64,000 bases of DNA from Roseateles_C aquae (GTDB lineage Bacteria; Pseudomonadota; Gammaproteobacteria; Burkholderiales; Burkholderiaceae_C), in assembly GCF_032337115.1 (NCBI RefSeq), contig NZ_JAVXZY010000005.1, positions 337,222-401,221 of the forward strand, written 5' to 3'. The notes under the pieces are model-generated. The model was not told the origin of the DNA, did no database searches, and saw nothing but the letters and a program-made list of their open reading frames with translations. Of this stretch, positions 16,549-24,983 are shown piece after piece. A program made the position numbers and the translations under genes. Positions within the stretch are counted from its first letter, which is position 1. Each line of letters starts with the position of its first letter.

Positions 16549-17477
16549 AGTGCCTCCAGCGGTGCGGCGACGGCGGCGCGCGGTGGGGCCAGCTGGTGCC
16601 AGAGCCTTTGCAGCGCACCGTGGCGTTGATTGGTCCAGCTGCGCGCCTGTCGCTCGCCGGCCAGGCTCAGCCGCACCGTGCCGGGCGCCGCGCCGCGCAG
16701 CGCGCGATGCAGATCGGCCAGCGGGCCGGCATCGATGGCCGCCCAGGCCTCTGCCCAGGCGGCCCAGTCACCGGCCAGCCAGGGCTCGCGCAGCGTATCG
16801 ACGACACGCAGTTCGGCAGGCAAGGCCTGACCCTCGGCGCGGCCGCAGCCGCTGATCCAGACCGAGTTCAGCACCAGCGCACCACGGGCCTCGCGGGCCG
16901 TGTTCAGCGGGTGGCCGTGCAGCAGCATCTGCAACTCGTTCTGCAGCCGGCGCAAAAGCCGTGCCTCGGGCATCCAGCTGTCGACGTTGCGGTTGAGCAC
17001 ACGCTCCAGGCTGGCGGTGGCCAGGCCCTGCAGCGATTCGTGCCCGATCAGCCACAGGCTGGGCGCCCGCCACTGGCAGCGCCAGCCTTCGGCGCTGGGG
17101 AAGAGTTCGGTCGTGAGGGCAGCAAAGAAAGCGCGCGATTCGGCCTCGTCCAGCTGCAGCAGCTCGGGTGACAGCGCGGTGACCTGATCGCTGCCCACCG
17201 ACAGGTGCAGCGGCGTCAGCTGTGCCCAGGCGAGATCACCGGGGTCGGCCAGCTGCCAGGCTGCGCTGGGCAGGCTGGCGGCGGCCGGATCAAGGCCGCG
17301 CTCGGCGGCGAGCAGGCGCTCATGGGGCAGCAGCGGGTTGTACTCGTCATCACCGTAGACCGTGGCTTGCGGGCCCATCAGGGCCAGCAGGGCGCTCAGA
17401 TGGGGGGTGTTCAGGCCGTGCAGGGCAGCAAGGCCATCGTCGCTGCGCGCGCTGGCATAGGGGATCAGGAGATGCAT
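16545..17477 (-). CDS. RpfE-like conserved protein (COG4255 type)
   Basis: Cytoplasmic protein of about 310 residues beginning MHLLIPYAS and containing LTPLHLSVGSDQVTALSPELL, WLIGHESLQGLATASLERVLNRNVDSWMPEARLLRRLQNELQMLLH (about residues 150-195) and LNSVWISGCG. These segments match the family called RpfE-type regulatory protein or, loosely, phosphoglycerate-mutase-like. The biochemical role is unknown. It is immediately upstream of recJ with a four-base overlap. GATAAT lies six bases before the ATG and there is no ribosome site. A longer frame upstream is open but unlikely. Confidence 0.75.
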   Translation of the reverse strand: MHLLIPYASARSDDGLAALHGLNTPHLSALLALMGPQATVYGDDEYNPLLPHERLLAAERGLDPAAASLPSAAWQLADPGDLAWAQLTPLHLSVGSDQVTALSPELLQLDEAESRAFFAALTTELFPSAEGWRCQWRAPSLWLIGHESLQGLATASLERVLNRNVDSWMPEARLLRRLQNELQMLLHGHPLNTAREARGALVLNSVWISGCGRAEGQALPAELRVVDTLREPWLAGDWAAWAEAWAAIDAGPLADLHRALRGAAPGTVRLSLAGERQARSWTNQRHGALQRLWHQLAPPRAAVAAPLEAL

Positions 17478-17582
17478 GGCGCGATTATCGAGGACACCCT
17501 CGGTCATCAAGTCTTCATCGCGCTGCCATGGCAGCGACACGGCCGGGCGCGAAGCTGGGCGCCCATGCAGCACGACCACCTG

Positions 17583-18458
17583 ATGGCCCGCGCCGCGGCG
17601 GGGCTGGCCTCACCGCCACCATGGCATCTGACGCCGCAGGCGCCGGATGAGGAGGCGCCGCCGGGTCAGCTGCGCTACCGCACGGTCTGGATCTCCGATC
17701 TGCATCTGGGCACGCCCGGTTGCCAGGCGGGGCCTTTGCTGGACTTTCTGCGCGAGGTCGAGTGTGAGCAGCTATTTCTCGTCGGCGACATCATCGATGG
17801 CTGGCAGCTGCGGCGCAGCTGGTACTGGCCGCAGGCGCACAACGATGTGGTGCAGAAGCTCTTGCGCAAGGTGCGCAAGGGCTGCCGGGTGATCTATGTG
17901 CCGGGCAATCACGACGAGTTCGCGCGCAAGTATCTGCAGCTGAGTTTTGGCGGCATCGAGGTGGCCGAGGAATGGATTCATGAGACGGCCGATGGCCGCA
18001 AGCTCTGGATCACCCATGGCGATCTGTTCGACGGCGTGATCCAGTGCGCCAAGTGGCTGGCCCATGTCGGCGACACGCTCTATGAGTTCACGCTGAAGCT
18101 GAACCGGCATCTGAACTCCTGGCGGGCGCGCATGGGTCTGCCCTACTGGAGCCTGTCCAAGTACCTGAAGTTGAAGGTCAAGCGTGCGGTCAGCTATGTG
18201 TCGGACTTTGAGCAGGCGGTGGCCCGCGAGGCCAGGCGGCGGGGCGTGCAGGGCGTCGTCTGCGGGCACATCCACCATGCCGAGCTGCGTGAGATCGACG
18301 GCATTCTTTACGCGAATGACGGGGACTGGGTCGAGAGCCTGACAGCCTTGGTGGAACACGCCGATGGCCGCCTGGAGATCCTCGACTGGGCGGCACTGCA
18401 GGCGGCGCGCCATGCCGGGCAAGACCTGGCACTGATCGATGCACCGAGCCTGTCATAA
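17583..18458 (+). CDS. lpxH: UDP-2,3-diacylglucosamine diphosphatase-like metallophosphoesterase
   Basis: Calcineurin-like phosphoesterase of about 291 residues, similar to LpxH enzymes that remove UMP from UDP-2,3-diacylglucosamine in lipid A synthesis. Metal-site motifs appear in order: ISDLHLGTPG, LVGDIIDGWQLRRSWYWP, VPGNHDEFARKY, ITHGDLFDGV and VCGHIHHAELREIDGILYANDGDW. It is longer than E. coli LpxH (about 240), so the exact role could differ within the LpxH-like group. The start may be the ATG at 17583 or that at 17565, 18 bases earlier; the first 25 residues are not conserved. It is divergent from the RpfE-like gene. Confidence 0.82.
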   Translation: MARAAAGLASPPPWHLTPQAPDEEAPPGQLRYRTVWISDLHLGTPGCQAGPLLDFLREVECEQLFLVGDIIDGWQLRRSWYWPQAHNDVVQKLLRKVRKGCRVIYVPGNHDEFARKYLQLSFGGIEVAEEWIHETADGRKLWITHGDLFDGVIQCAKWLAHVGDTLYEFTLKLNRHLNSWRARMGLPYWSLSKYLKLKVKRAVSYVSDFEQAVAREARRRGVQGVVCGHIHHAELREIDGILYANDGDWVESLTALVEHADGRLEILDWAALQAARHAGQDLALIDAPSLS

Positions 18459-18470
18459 AGCGGCATGGTG

Positions 18471-18524
18471 CTGTCATAAAGCAAGACGAACTGTCACGCA
18501 GGTGTCACAAGCCCTTCATAGAAT
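18471..18524 (+). promoter_or_regulatory. Pho box and -10 element of ppk1
   Basis: CTGTCAC (18491-18497) and GTGTCAC (18502-18508) form an 11-base-spaced direct repeat, the exact geometry of a PhoB box. Further CTGTCAT copies lie at 18471-18477 and at 18450-18456, the latter inside the end of the lpxH-like gene. Ten bases after the box is TAGAAT (18519-18524), so the box replaces the -35 element, as in known PhoB-activated promoters. The predicted start of transcription falls on the ppk1 start codon. Confidence 0.75.
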
Positions 18525-18530
18525 CGTTGC

Positions 18531-20576
18531 ATGAGCCCATCTACCGTGGCCCTGCTCAACCGTGAGCAGGCCATTCTTGAATTCAACCGCCGTGTGCTGG
18601 CTCAGGCGCAACGCGCCGATGTGCCTTTGCTGGAGCGGCTGCGCTATATCTGCATCGTTTCGTCCAATCTGGATGAGTTCTTTGAGGTGCGCTTTGCCGA
18701 CATGCTGGACGCCGCGCGCGCGCCGGACAGCGTGGTCAGCAACCGCGACGTCGAGCGTGTCGGCCGTGCCGCCCATGCGCTGATCGATCAGCAGTACGCG
18801 ATCTTCAACGAGCAGGTGATGCCAGCCTTGCAGGCGGCGTCCATCCGCATCGTCAACCATGCTGAGCGCAATGACGAGCAGCGCCGCTGGGTGGCCAAGT
18901 TCTTCGAGCGCGAGGTGCGTCCGCTGCTGGTGCCGGTCGGCCTGGACCCGGCCCACCCCTTTCCGCAGGTGGCCAACAAGTCGCTGCATTTCATCGCCAA
19001 GCTGTCCGGCAAGGATGCCTTCGGCCGCGACAACCGCATTGCCATCGTCAAGGTGCCGCGCGTCCTGCCTCGTGTCATCAAGCTGCCGGCGATGATCAGC
19101 GGCGGCCAGCAGGTCTTTGTGCTGCTGACCAGCGTGATTCGCGCCCATCTGGAGGAGCTGTTCCCCGGCCGCCAGGTGGAATCGTTCTCTCAGTTCCGCG
19201 TCACCCGCGACTCCGATCTGGAAGTCGACGAGGAAGAGATCGCCAATCTGCGCCATGCCCTGCGCAGCGGGCTGACGACGCGCCACTTCGGCCGCGCCGT
19301 GCGGCTGGAGGTCGTCAACACCTGCCCGGAAGAGCTGTCGCGCTTTCTGCTGGAGCAGTTCGCACTGCCACCGGCCGCGCTGTATCGCGTCAACGGCCCC
19401 GTCAATCTGGTGCGTCTGAATGAGCTGATCGATCAGAGCGATGCGCCGGAGATGCGTTTCACGCCGCATGAGCCGGTCTGGCCGCAGGGGCGCCTGCCGC
19501 GGCAGAAGTCGATGTTTGATCGGCTGAAGAAGGGTGACGTGCTGCTGCACCACCCCTTTGAAAGCTTTGAGCCGGTGGTGCAGTTCCTGCGCGAGGCGGT
19601 CGACGACCCGGACGTGCTGGCCATCAAGCAGACCATCTACCGCACCGGCAGCCAGTCGGTGCTGATGGATTTGCTGATCGAGGCGGCGCGGCGTGGCAAG
19701 GAAGTGCTGGCCGTGGTCGAGCTGAAGGCACGCTTTGACGAAGAGGCCAATATCAACTGGGCCGAACGGCTGGAAGCGGTGGGCGCCCAGGTGGTCTATG
19801 GCATCGTCGGCCTCAAGACCCACGCCAAGATGCTGCTGGTGACGCGACGTGAGGGCAACAAGCTGCGCCGTTATGTCCACCTGTCGACCGGCAACTACAA
19901 CCCCAAGACGGCCCGGCTCTACACCGATCTGGGCTATCTGAGCGCCGACAGCGAGCTGTGCAGCGATGCCGACATCGTGTTCCGCCAGCTGGCCTCGCTG
20001 TCCAAGATCAAGCTGCCCAAGCGCATGCTGCTGGCGCCTTTCAATATGCATGAGCGCATGGTCGAGTACCTCGGCCGCGTCGAGGCGGCGGCGCGCGAGG
20101 GCAGGCCGGCCCGGGTGGTGCTGAAGATCAATGCGCTGACCGATGCCGCGCTGATCGAGGGCCTGCTGCGTGCCGGCCAGGCCGGAGCCAAGATCGATCT
20201 GATCGTTCGCGGCGCCTGCATGCTGCCGCCAGGGCTGCCCGGTGTGTCTGACAACATCCTGGTGCGCTCGGTGGTCGGTCGCTTTCTGGAGCATTCGCGG
20301 GTCAGCTATTTCCGCTGGGGCGAGGACGATGCCGACGAGGCGCTCTACCTCTCGAGCGCCGACTGGATGAGTCGCAATATGTTCCGGCGTATCGAGCTGG
20401 CCTGGCCGGTCATCGATGCCCGCCTCAGGCAGCGCGTCATTGACGAGGCGCTAACACCTTATCTGCACGACAGCCTGGACGCCTGGCAGCTCGGCCCTGA
20501 CGGCCACAGCACGCGGATCTCCGACAGCGGCATCAGCGCCCAGCAGGCGCTGGTGCGGCGCTTCAAGCCGGAATGA
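18531..20576 (+). CDS. ppk1: Polyphosphate kinase 1
   Basis: Enzyme of 681 residues that polymerises the gamma-phosphate of ATP into inorganic polyphosphate. The N-terminal domain begins LLNREQAILEFNRRVL and includes CIVSSNLDEFFEVRFADM; the C-terminal catalytic domains show FDRLKKGDVLLHHPFESFEPV, KQTIYRTGSQS and YVHLSTGNYNPKTARLYTDLGYLS, whose histidine (near residue 445) is the autophosphorylated residue in PPK1. The ATG at 18531 is supported by family alignment but has no Shine-Dalgarno sequence, and the predicted -10 lies six bases upstream. sixA follows after seven bases; ppx is convergent beyond it. Confidence 0.97.
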   Translation: MSPSTVALLNREQAILEFNRRVLAQAQRADVPLLERLRYICIVSSNLDEFFEVRFADMLDAARAPDSVVSNRDVERVGRAAHALIDQQYAIFNEQVMPALQAASIRIVNHAERNDEQRRWVAKFFEREVRPLLVPVGLDPAHPFPQVANKSLHFIAKLSGKDAFGRDNRIAIVKVPRVLPRVIKLPAMISGGQQVFVLLTSVIRAHLEELFPGRQVESFSQFRVTRDSDLEVDEEEIANLRHALRSGLTTRHFGRAVRLEVVNTCPEELSRFLLEQFALPPAALYRVNGPVNLVRLNELIDQSDAPEMRFTPHEPVWPQGRLPRQKSMFDRLKKGDVLLHHPFESFEPVVQFLREAVDDPDVLAIKQTIYRTGSQSVLMDLLIEAARRGKEVLAVVELKARFDEEANINWAERLEAVGAQVVYGIVGLKTHAKMLLVTRREGNKLRRYVHLSTGNYNPKTARLYTDLGYLSADSELCSDADIVFRQLASLSKIKLPKRMLLAPFNMHERMVEYLGRVEAAAREGRPARVVLKINALTDAALIEGLLRAGQAGAKIDLIVRGACMLPPGLPGVSDNILVRSVVGRFLEHSRVSYFRWGEDDADEALYLSSADWMSRNMFRRIELAWPVIDARLRQRVIDEALTPYLHDSLDAWQLGPDGHSTRISDSGISAQQALVRRFKPE

Positions 20577-20583
20577 GGCGGGC

Positions 20584-21045
20584 ATGGATCTGATCCTCTG
20601 GCGCCATGCCGAAGCCCAGGTCCTGCAAGAAGGCGGTGACGACCTTGCCCGCACGCTGACGCCCAAGGGCGAGCGCCAAGCGCAGCGGATGGCGCACTGG
20701 CTCAACCACCGGTTGGCGGCGAGCACGCGGGTGCTGGTCAGCCCGGCCGAACGCACCCGGCGTACGGCGGCGGCGCTGGAGCGCGACCACCGCATCGTGC
20801 CGGCCTTGGCGCCCGATGCCAGCCCTGACGACATCCTTCAGGCGGCGCGCTGGCCGCGCTCGACCGAGCCGGTGCTGGTGATCGGCCATCAGCCGGCGCT
20901 GGGCCAGGTGGCGGCCCTGCTGCTTAGCGGCGCGCCGCTGGAATGGAGCATCAAAAAGGGCGCTGTCTGGTGGCTGCGCTCGCGGCTGCGCGACGACCAG
21001 CTGCAGGTGGTGCTGCAGGCGGTGCAGGCGCCGGACTGCCTGTAA
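20584..21045 (+). CDS. sixA: Histidine phosphatase SixA family protein
   Basis: Protein of 153 residues of the RHG histidine-phosphatase superfamily, SixA branch, whose known member dephosphorylates phosphohistidine on proteins. The RHG-type motif is LILWRHAEA at the start, with LTPKGERQAQRMAHWL, VLVSPAERTRRTAAAL and VIGHQPALGQVAALLL carrying the second catalytic histidine. It lies seven bases after ppk1 and is probably cotranscribed. The ppk-sixA link suggests a role around phosphate metabolism, but the target protein is unknown. Confidence 0.87.
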   Translation: MDLILWRHAEAQVLQEGGDDLARTLTPKGERQAQRMAHWLNHRLAASTRVLVSPAERTRRTAAALERDHRIVPALAPDASPDDILQAARWPRSTEPVLVIGHQPALGQVAALLLSGAPLEWSIKKGAVWWLRSRLRDDQLQVVLQAVQAPDCL

Positions 21046-21066
21046 AGGCGGTTGCGCCGCGCCGCG

Positions 21067-22596
21067 TCAGTCGGCCAGCGACAAGGCCACGGCACCAAAG
21101 CGTGCCCAGGCCTCGATCTCCTCACGCAGCAGGAAGGCCGAGCGCGGATGGGCATCCAGCCAGCCGCGCGGCAGGCTGATCTGCACCAGGCGGCCCTGGC
21201 GGCGCAAGCGCATCGCGCCGCTGTCCACCGCCTCGCGGGCATGGCATTTGACTACGGCCAGGCGCAGCGCCAGCAGCTGCCAGAGCAGGCCTTCATCCTT
21301 CAGTTGTTCTTCCAGCTTGCGCAGGCCGCCGCGCTGGCCCAGGGCCAGATCACCGAGCCGGCGCAACTGGCTTTGCGAGAAGCCCGCCGCATCGACATGG
21401 GCCAGCAGGTAGGCGCTGTGGCGGTGGTGGTCGTGATGCGAGACCATCATGCCGATCTCGTGCAGGGCAGCCGCCCAGCCGAGTTCGCGTTGGCTTTCGG
21501 CGCTGGCGCGTGGCAGCAGCTGTTTGTACAGCGCCAGCGCCTGGGCTTGCACGCGCTGCGCCTGTTCGGGATCGACATCGAAGCGCTGCTGCAGTGCCTG
21601 CACCGATTGGTCGCGCATATCGTGGCCGTTTTCCAGCCCCAGGCGCTGCGCTTCCAGCCGCTCGGCCAGGTCGAACACGACACCCTGGCGCAGCGCGCCC
21701 TTGGCCGGCTGCAGCCGCTCAATGCCGAACTGGGTCAAGAGCGTGTAGAGAATGCACAGGCCGCCGGCGACGACGGCACGGCGGTCGTCCTTCAAGCCGG
21801 GCAGCTTCAGCGCCTCGACATGGCCGGCCTCCAGGCAGCGTTCCATGCACCAGCGCAGCGCTTCCGGCGTGATGCTGCCGTCAGTCTGCCCCGAGGCGGC
21901 CAAGACCTGCGAGACCGCGCCGACCGTGCCCGAGGAACCCAGTGCCTCGACCCAGCGCGGCCGGGCGTTCTGGCGCGAGAACAGCGCGAAGGCCTCTTCC
22001 AGTTCGGCACCGGCGGCGATCTGGCCGGCGCGCAGGCCCTCGGCGGTGAATCGGCCGTCGGCGAAGTAGCGCAGCGACATGCTGACGCTGCCGATCTGGA
22101 AGGATTCGGCCTGCAGCGGGCGGCTGCCCTGGCCCAGAATCATCTCGGTCGAGCGGCCGCCGATATCGATGACCAGGCGCGGCGCTTCCGAGGGCTGCAG
22201 CCGCGAGACGCCGGCAAAGATCAGTCGCGCCTCTTCGCGGCCGGAGATGATTTCGATGGGGTAGCCAAGTGCCGCCTGGGCGCGCTCCAGAAAGGCATTG
22301 CGATTGCGCGCCTCGCGCAGCGTCTGTGTAGCCACCGCGCGAACGCGGTTCGGGGCCATGCCGCCCAACTCGGCGGCAAAGCGCTGCAGGCAGTCCAGGC
22401 CGCGCTGCATCGCTGCCTCGGTGAGATTGCATTGCTCGTCCAGGCCGGCGCCAAGGCGGACGGTGTCCTTCAGGTAGAGCAGGCGCTTGTACTGGCCGCG
22501 ATGCAGCTGGGCGATTTCCAGCCGGAAGCTGTTCGAGCCCATGTCGATGGCGGCCAGGGCATCACGGCCGTGAGGAGAGGTGCGCGGCAAGGTCAT
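21067..22596 (-). CDS. ppx: Exopolyphosphatase / guanosine pentaphosphatase family
   Basis: Enzyme of 509 residues that removes terminal phosphates from polyphosphate and may also act on pppGpp. The ASKHA-fold phosphate loops are visible: LAAIDMGSNSFRLEIAQ at residues 14-30, VRAVATQTLREARN, LVIDIGGRSTEMILGQ near residue 150 and VEALGSSGTVGAVSQ; the C-terminal half is HD-like (WAAALHEIGMMVSHHDHHRHSAYLL). It is convergent with ppk1-sixA, so making and breaking polyphosphate are encoded face to face. GACAAT lies eight bases before the ATG. Confidence 0.95.
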   Translation of the reverse strand: MTLPRTSPHGRDALAAIDMGSNSFRLEIAQLHRGQYKRLLYLKDTVRLGAGLDEQCNLTEAAMQRGLDCLQRFAAELGGMAPNRVRAVATQTLREARNRNAFLERAQAALGYPIEIISGREEARLIFAGVSRLQPSEAPRLVIDIGGRSTEMILGQGSRPLQAESFQIGSVSMSLRYFADGRFTAEGLRAGQIAAGAELEEAFALFSRQNARPRWVEALGSSGTVGAVSQVLAASGQTDGSITPEALRWCMERCLEAGHVEALKLPGLKDDRRAVVAGGLCILYTLLTQFGIERLQPAKGALRQGVVFDLAERLEAQRLGLENGHDMRDQSVQALQQRFDVDPEQAQRVQAQALALYKQLLPRASAESQRELGWAAALHEIGMMVSHHDHHRHSAYLLAHVDAAGFSQSQLRRLGDLALGQRGGLRKLEEQLKDEGLLWQLLALRLAVVKCHAREAVDSGAMRLRRQGRLVQISLPRGWLDAHPRSAFLLREEIEAWARFGAVALSLAD

Positions 22597-22701
22597 GGGG
22601 CGCGATTGTCGCGGTGTTTTGTGTCTTCGCCCGGCTCAATTGGCGTGGCCCACCGAGGGCTTGACAGCTTTGCGACAATGCAGGCTTCTCATTCAGACAA
22701 G

Positions 22702-22730
22702 AGCGCAGCGCAGGCTGCGCTTTTTCTTCT
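22702..22730 (+). terminator. Terminator-like hairpin just before the ZIP gene
   Basis: The arms AGCGCAG (22702-22708) and CTGCGCT (22715-22721) surround a 6-base loop and are followed by a T-rich run to 22730. It looks like a rho-independent terminator on the plus strand, yet no plus-strand gene ends here and the ZIP start codon is only five bases on. It may be a leader attenuator. If translation starts at the in-frame ATG at 22678, it is instead inside the coding region. Confidence 0.55.
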
Positions 22731-22734
22731 CCGC

Positions 22735-23505
22735 ATGACCCTGAGCTATATCGTGTTGGCCACCCTGGCCGGCGGCCTGCTGTCGGTGTTGATCGCGGCC
22801 AGCCTGACCGTCGCGTTGCTCGGGCGCATCGTCAAGCACCTGGTCAGCCTGTCTACCGGGGTACTGCTGGCCACGGCGCTGCTGCATGTGTTGCCCGAGG
22901 CCTTCGAGAGCAAGGCCAGCCCGCACGCGCTGTTCCTCACGCTGTTGTGCGGCTTGATGTTTTTCTTTCTGCTGGAGAAGGCCGAGCTGTACCGGCATAC
23001 CCATCACCATGAAGGCGACGGGCACCATCACCACCACCATTTCGATGTGGAACAGGCCGGCCGTGGTGGCCTGGCGGTTCTGGTGGGCGACTCGATCCAC
23101 AACTTCTGCGACGGCATCATCATCGCCGCGGCCTTTCTGGCCGACACGCACCTGGGCTGGGTGACGGCGCTGGCCATCATTGCGCACGAGATTCCGCAGG
23201 AGGTGGGTGACTACATCGTGCTGCTGAATGCCGGCTTCAGCCGTGGCCGGGCGCTGTTGTTCAATGCGTTGTCGGGGCTGGCGGCCGTGGTCGGCGGTGT
23301 GCTGGGCTACTTCGTGGTCGGGCCCTGGGAATCGCTGTTTCCCTTCTTGCTCGTCGCCGCGTCGAGCAGCTTTGTCTATGTGGCAGTGGCCGATCTGATC
23401 CCGCAGCTGCAGCGCCGTCTGCCCTGGCGCGAGACGGCGCTGCAGCTGTTCTGGCTGGCCGCCGGCATGGGCATCGTGGTGCTGGCGGTGAACAGCCGCC
23501 ACTGA
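22735..23505 (+). CDS. ZIP family divalent metal transporter
   Basis: Inner-membrane protein of 256 residues with seven to eight predicted helices. The ZIP signatures are HNFCDGIIIAAAF in one metal-binding helix and HEIPQEVGDYIVLLNAG in the next, and a histidine-rich cytoplasmic loop (around HTHHHEGDGHHHHHHFD) lies between the third and fourth helices. By family it imports zinc or a similar divalent ion; substrate choice is not certain. I use the ATG at 22735, which begins the first helix, but the in-frame ATG at 22678 is possible. A terminator-like hairpin directly precedes the gene. Confidence 0.88.
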   Translation: MTLSYIVLATLAGGLLSVLIAASLTVALLGRIVKHLVSLSTGVLLATALLHVLPEAFESKASPHALFLTLLCGLMFFFLLEKAELYRHTHHHEGDGHHHHHHFDVEQAGRGGLAVLVGDSIHNFCDGIIIAAAFLADTHLGWVTALAIIAHEIPQEVGDYIVLLNAGFSRGRALLFNALSGLAAVVGGVLGYFVVGPWESLFPFLLVAASSSFVYVAVADLIPQLQRRLPWRETALQLFWLAAGMGIVVLAVNSRH

Positions 23506-23552
23506 GGCGAGGCATTTAGGCGAGATACTGAGGCGAGCTTCGCGACTCAATG

Positions 23553-23584
23553 AAAAACGCCCTGGCCGCATCGGCACAGGGCGT
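23553..23584 (-). terminator. Rho-independent terminator of the usp gene
   Basis: On the minus strand the arms ACGCCCTG and CAGGGCGT surround a 12-base loop and run into TTTT. It lies 21 bases past the usp stop codon and also separates the convergent ZIP gene. Confidence 0.8.
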
Positions 23585-23605
23585 ATTGCGTTGGAAGTGC
23601 TGCTG

Positions 23606-24040
23606 TTAGCGCACGACCAGCACCGGAATGGTCGAGTGCGTCAGCACCTTCTGGGTTTCGCTGCCCAGCAGCAGGGCCTGGACACCGCGGCGGCCGTGCG
23701 AGGCCATCACGACCAGATCGGCCTCGACCCGCTTGGCGTGCTCGATGATGGCCTCCCAGGCATGCAGGGCCTCGACACTGTGCGCCTCGGCGCTGACGCC
23801 AGCGGCCTCGGCAGCGGCCACGACCTCCTTCAGGCGGCCGGCAGCGATGCGCTCCTGGGCGTCGAAGAACTCCTGCGGCGGTGTCGGCTGCATTTCGGAC
23901 ACGGCGCTGTAGGGGAAGGGCTCCTTGATGCTGATCGCGAAGATCTTGGCGCCATGCAGCTTGGCCATGGCGGCTGCGGTGGCGACGGCCTTGGCGGTGA
24001 TGTCGGAACCGTCGGTCGGTACGAGGATGCGTTTGAACAT
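23606..24040 (-). CDS. Universal stress protein (UspA family)
   Basis: Cytoplasmic protein of 144 residues with a single Usp domain. It starts MFKRILVPTDGSDITAKAV and ends with the ATP-binding signature DLVVMASHGRRGVQALLLGSETQKVLTHSTIPVLVVR, which contains the G-2x-G-9x-G(S/T) loop. Proteins with this loop bind ATP and help survival under stress; a specific target is not known. A strong AGGAGG ribosome site lies before the ATG, unlike many neighbours. It is monocistronic, with its own terminator. Confidence 0.92.
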   Translation of the reverse strand: MFKRILVPTDGSDITAKAVATAAAMAKLHGAKIFAISIKEPFPYSAVSEMQPTPPQEFFDAQERIAAGRLKEVVAAAEAAGVSAEAHSVEALHAWEAIIEHAKRVEADLVVMASHGRRGVQALLLGSETQKVLTHSTIPVLVVR

Positions 24041-24116
24041 GAGGGCCTCCTGTCAGCTTGAGTCAGTGGATGATGCTCAGTGTTGCGCTGACATGGTCCT
24101 CGTGTCTTGCGCTATG

Positions 24117-24983
24117 TCAAGCTCCGCCCAAGGCCACGGGGCGGGCAGGGTCGGCCGACCACTCGCTCCACGATCCCGGGTAGAGCCGCGAGCCGGCCAG
24201 CCCGGCGTGCTCCATGGCCAGCAGGTTGTGGCAGGCGGTGACGCCTGAGCCGCATTGATGCACCACCTCGGCCGGCGCATAGGGCGCCAGCAGCGGCAGC
24301 CACTCGGCGCGCAGCTGTTCGGCGGACTTGAAGCGGCCGTCCGGCTGCAGGTTGTCCCGGAAGAAGCGATTGCTGGCGCCGGGGATGTGGCCGGCGCGGC
24401 GGTCCAGCGGCTCGACGTCGCCGCGAAAGCGCTCGCCGGCGCGGGCATCGACCAGGCGCAGCTTGCCCAGGCTGGCGGCCAGGGCGTCGGCATCCAGGCT
24501 GAGGGCGAGCGAATCGCGCAGGCTCAGCGCAGCAGCCGTTGGCGCCGTCGAGGCCGTCTGGCTCAGGGTGCCACCGGCGGCCGTCCAGGCGGCCGCGCCG
24601 CCATCCAGCACGGCGACCTCGGCGTGGCCAATCCAGCGCAGCATCCACCACAGCCGCGCCGCGTACATGCCGCCCTGGGCGTCGTAGGCCACGACCTGAC
24701 GGCCGGGCGTCAGGCCCAGCTCGGCCATGCGTGCGGCAAAGCCTTCCCGCGAGGGCAGCGGATGGCGTCCACGGAAGTGGCCGTCGGCGGCCTGCTTGTC
24801 GCCGCTCAGATCGCGATCCAGATGCAGATAGTGGGCGCCGGGAATGTGGCCTGCCGCATGGGCGCGCTCGCCGGCCTCGGTATCGGCCAGATCGAAGCTG
24901 ACGTCAATCAGCAGCACGGTCTGGTGACGGGCTTCCATCGCCAGCAAGTCGCTGGCACTGATCAGGGTGGTGTAGTGGCTCAT
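24117..24983 (-). CDS. sseA: 3-mercaptopyruvate/thiosulfate sulfurtransferase
   Basis: Sulfurtransferase of 288 residues with two rhodanese domains, inactive about 1-135 and catalytic about 150-285. The active-site loop reads CGSGVTA within VVHQCGSGVTACHNLLA, the form found in mercaptopyruvate sulfurtransferases rather than the CRKGVTA loop of classical rhodanese. Other family segments are GAHYLHLDRDLSG, VVAYDAQGGMYAARLWWMLRWIGH and GHIPGASNRFFRDNL. The start codon overlaps the end of the upstream EamA gene by four bases, so the two form an operon. Confidence 0.92.
   Translation of the reverse strand: MSHYTTLISASDLLAMEARHQTVLLIDVSFDLADTEAGERAHAAGHIPGAHYLHLDRDLSGDKQAADGHFRGRHPLPSREGFAARMAELGLTPGRQVVAYDAQGGMYAARLWWMLRWIGHAEVAVLDGGAAAWTAAGGTLSQTASTAPTAAALSLRDSLALSLDADALAASLGKLRLVDARAGERFRGDVEPLDRRAGHIPGASNRFFRDNLQPDGRFKSAEQLRAEWLPLLAPYAPAEVVHQCGSGVTACHNLLAMEHAGLAGSRLYPGSWSEWSADPARPVALGGA

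Noticed and set aside
16545..17477. Phosphoglycerate mutase annotation for the RpfE-like protein
   Set aside because: The catalytic motifs of the mutase/alkaline-phosphatase superfamily are not evident in the sequence.
18516..20294. Minus-strand open frame of 592 codons opposite ppk1
   Set aside because: Antisense to a clear PPK1 gene, no recognisable domain and biased composition.
22661..22666. TTGACA before the ZIP gene as a -35 element
   Set aside because: No acceptable -10 at 16-18 bases downstream.
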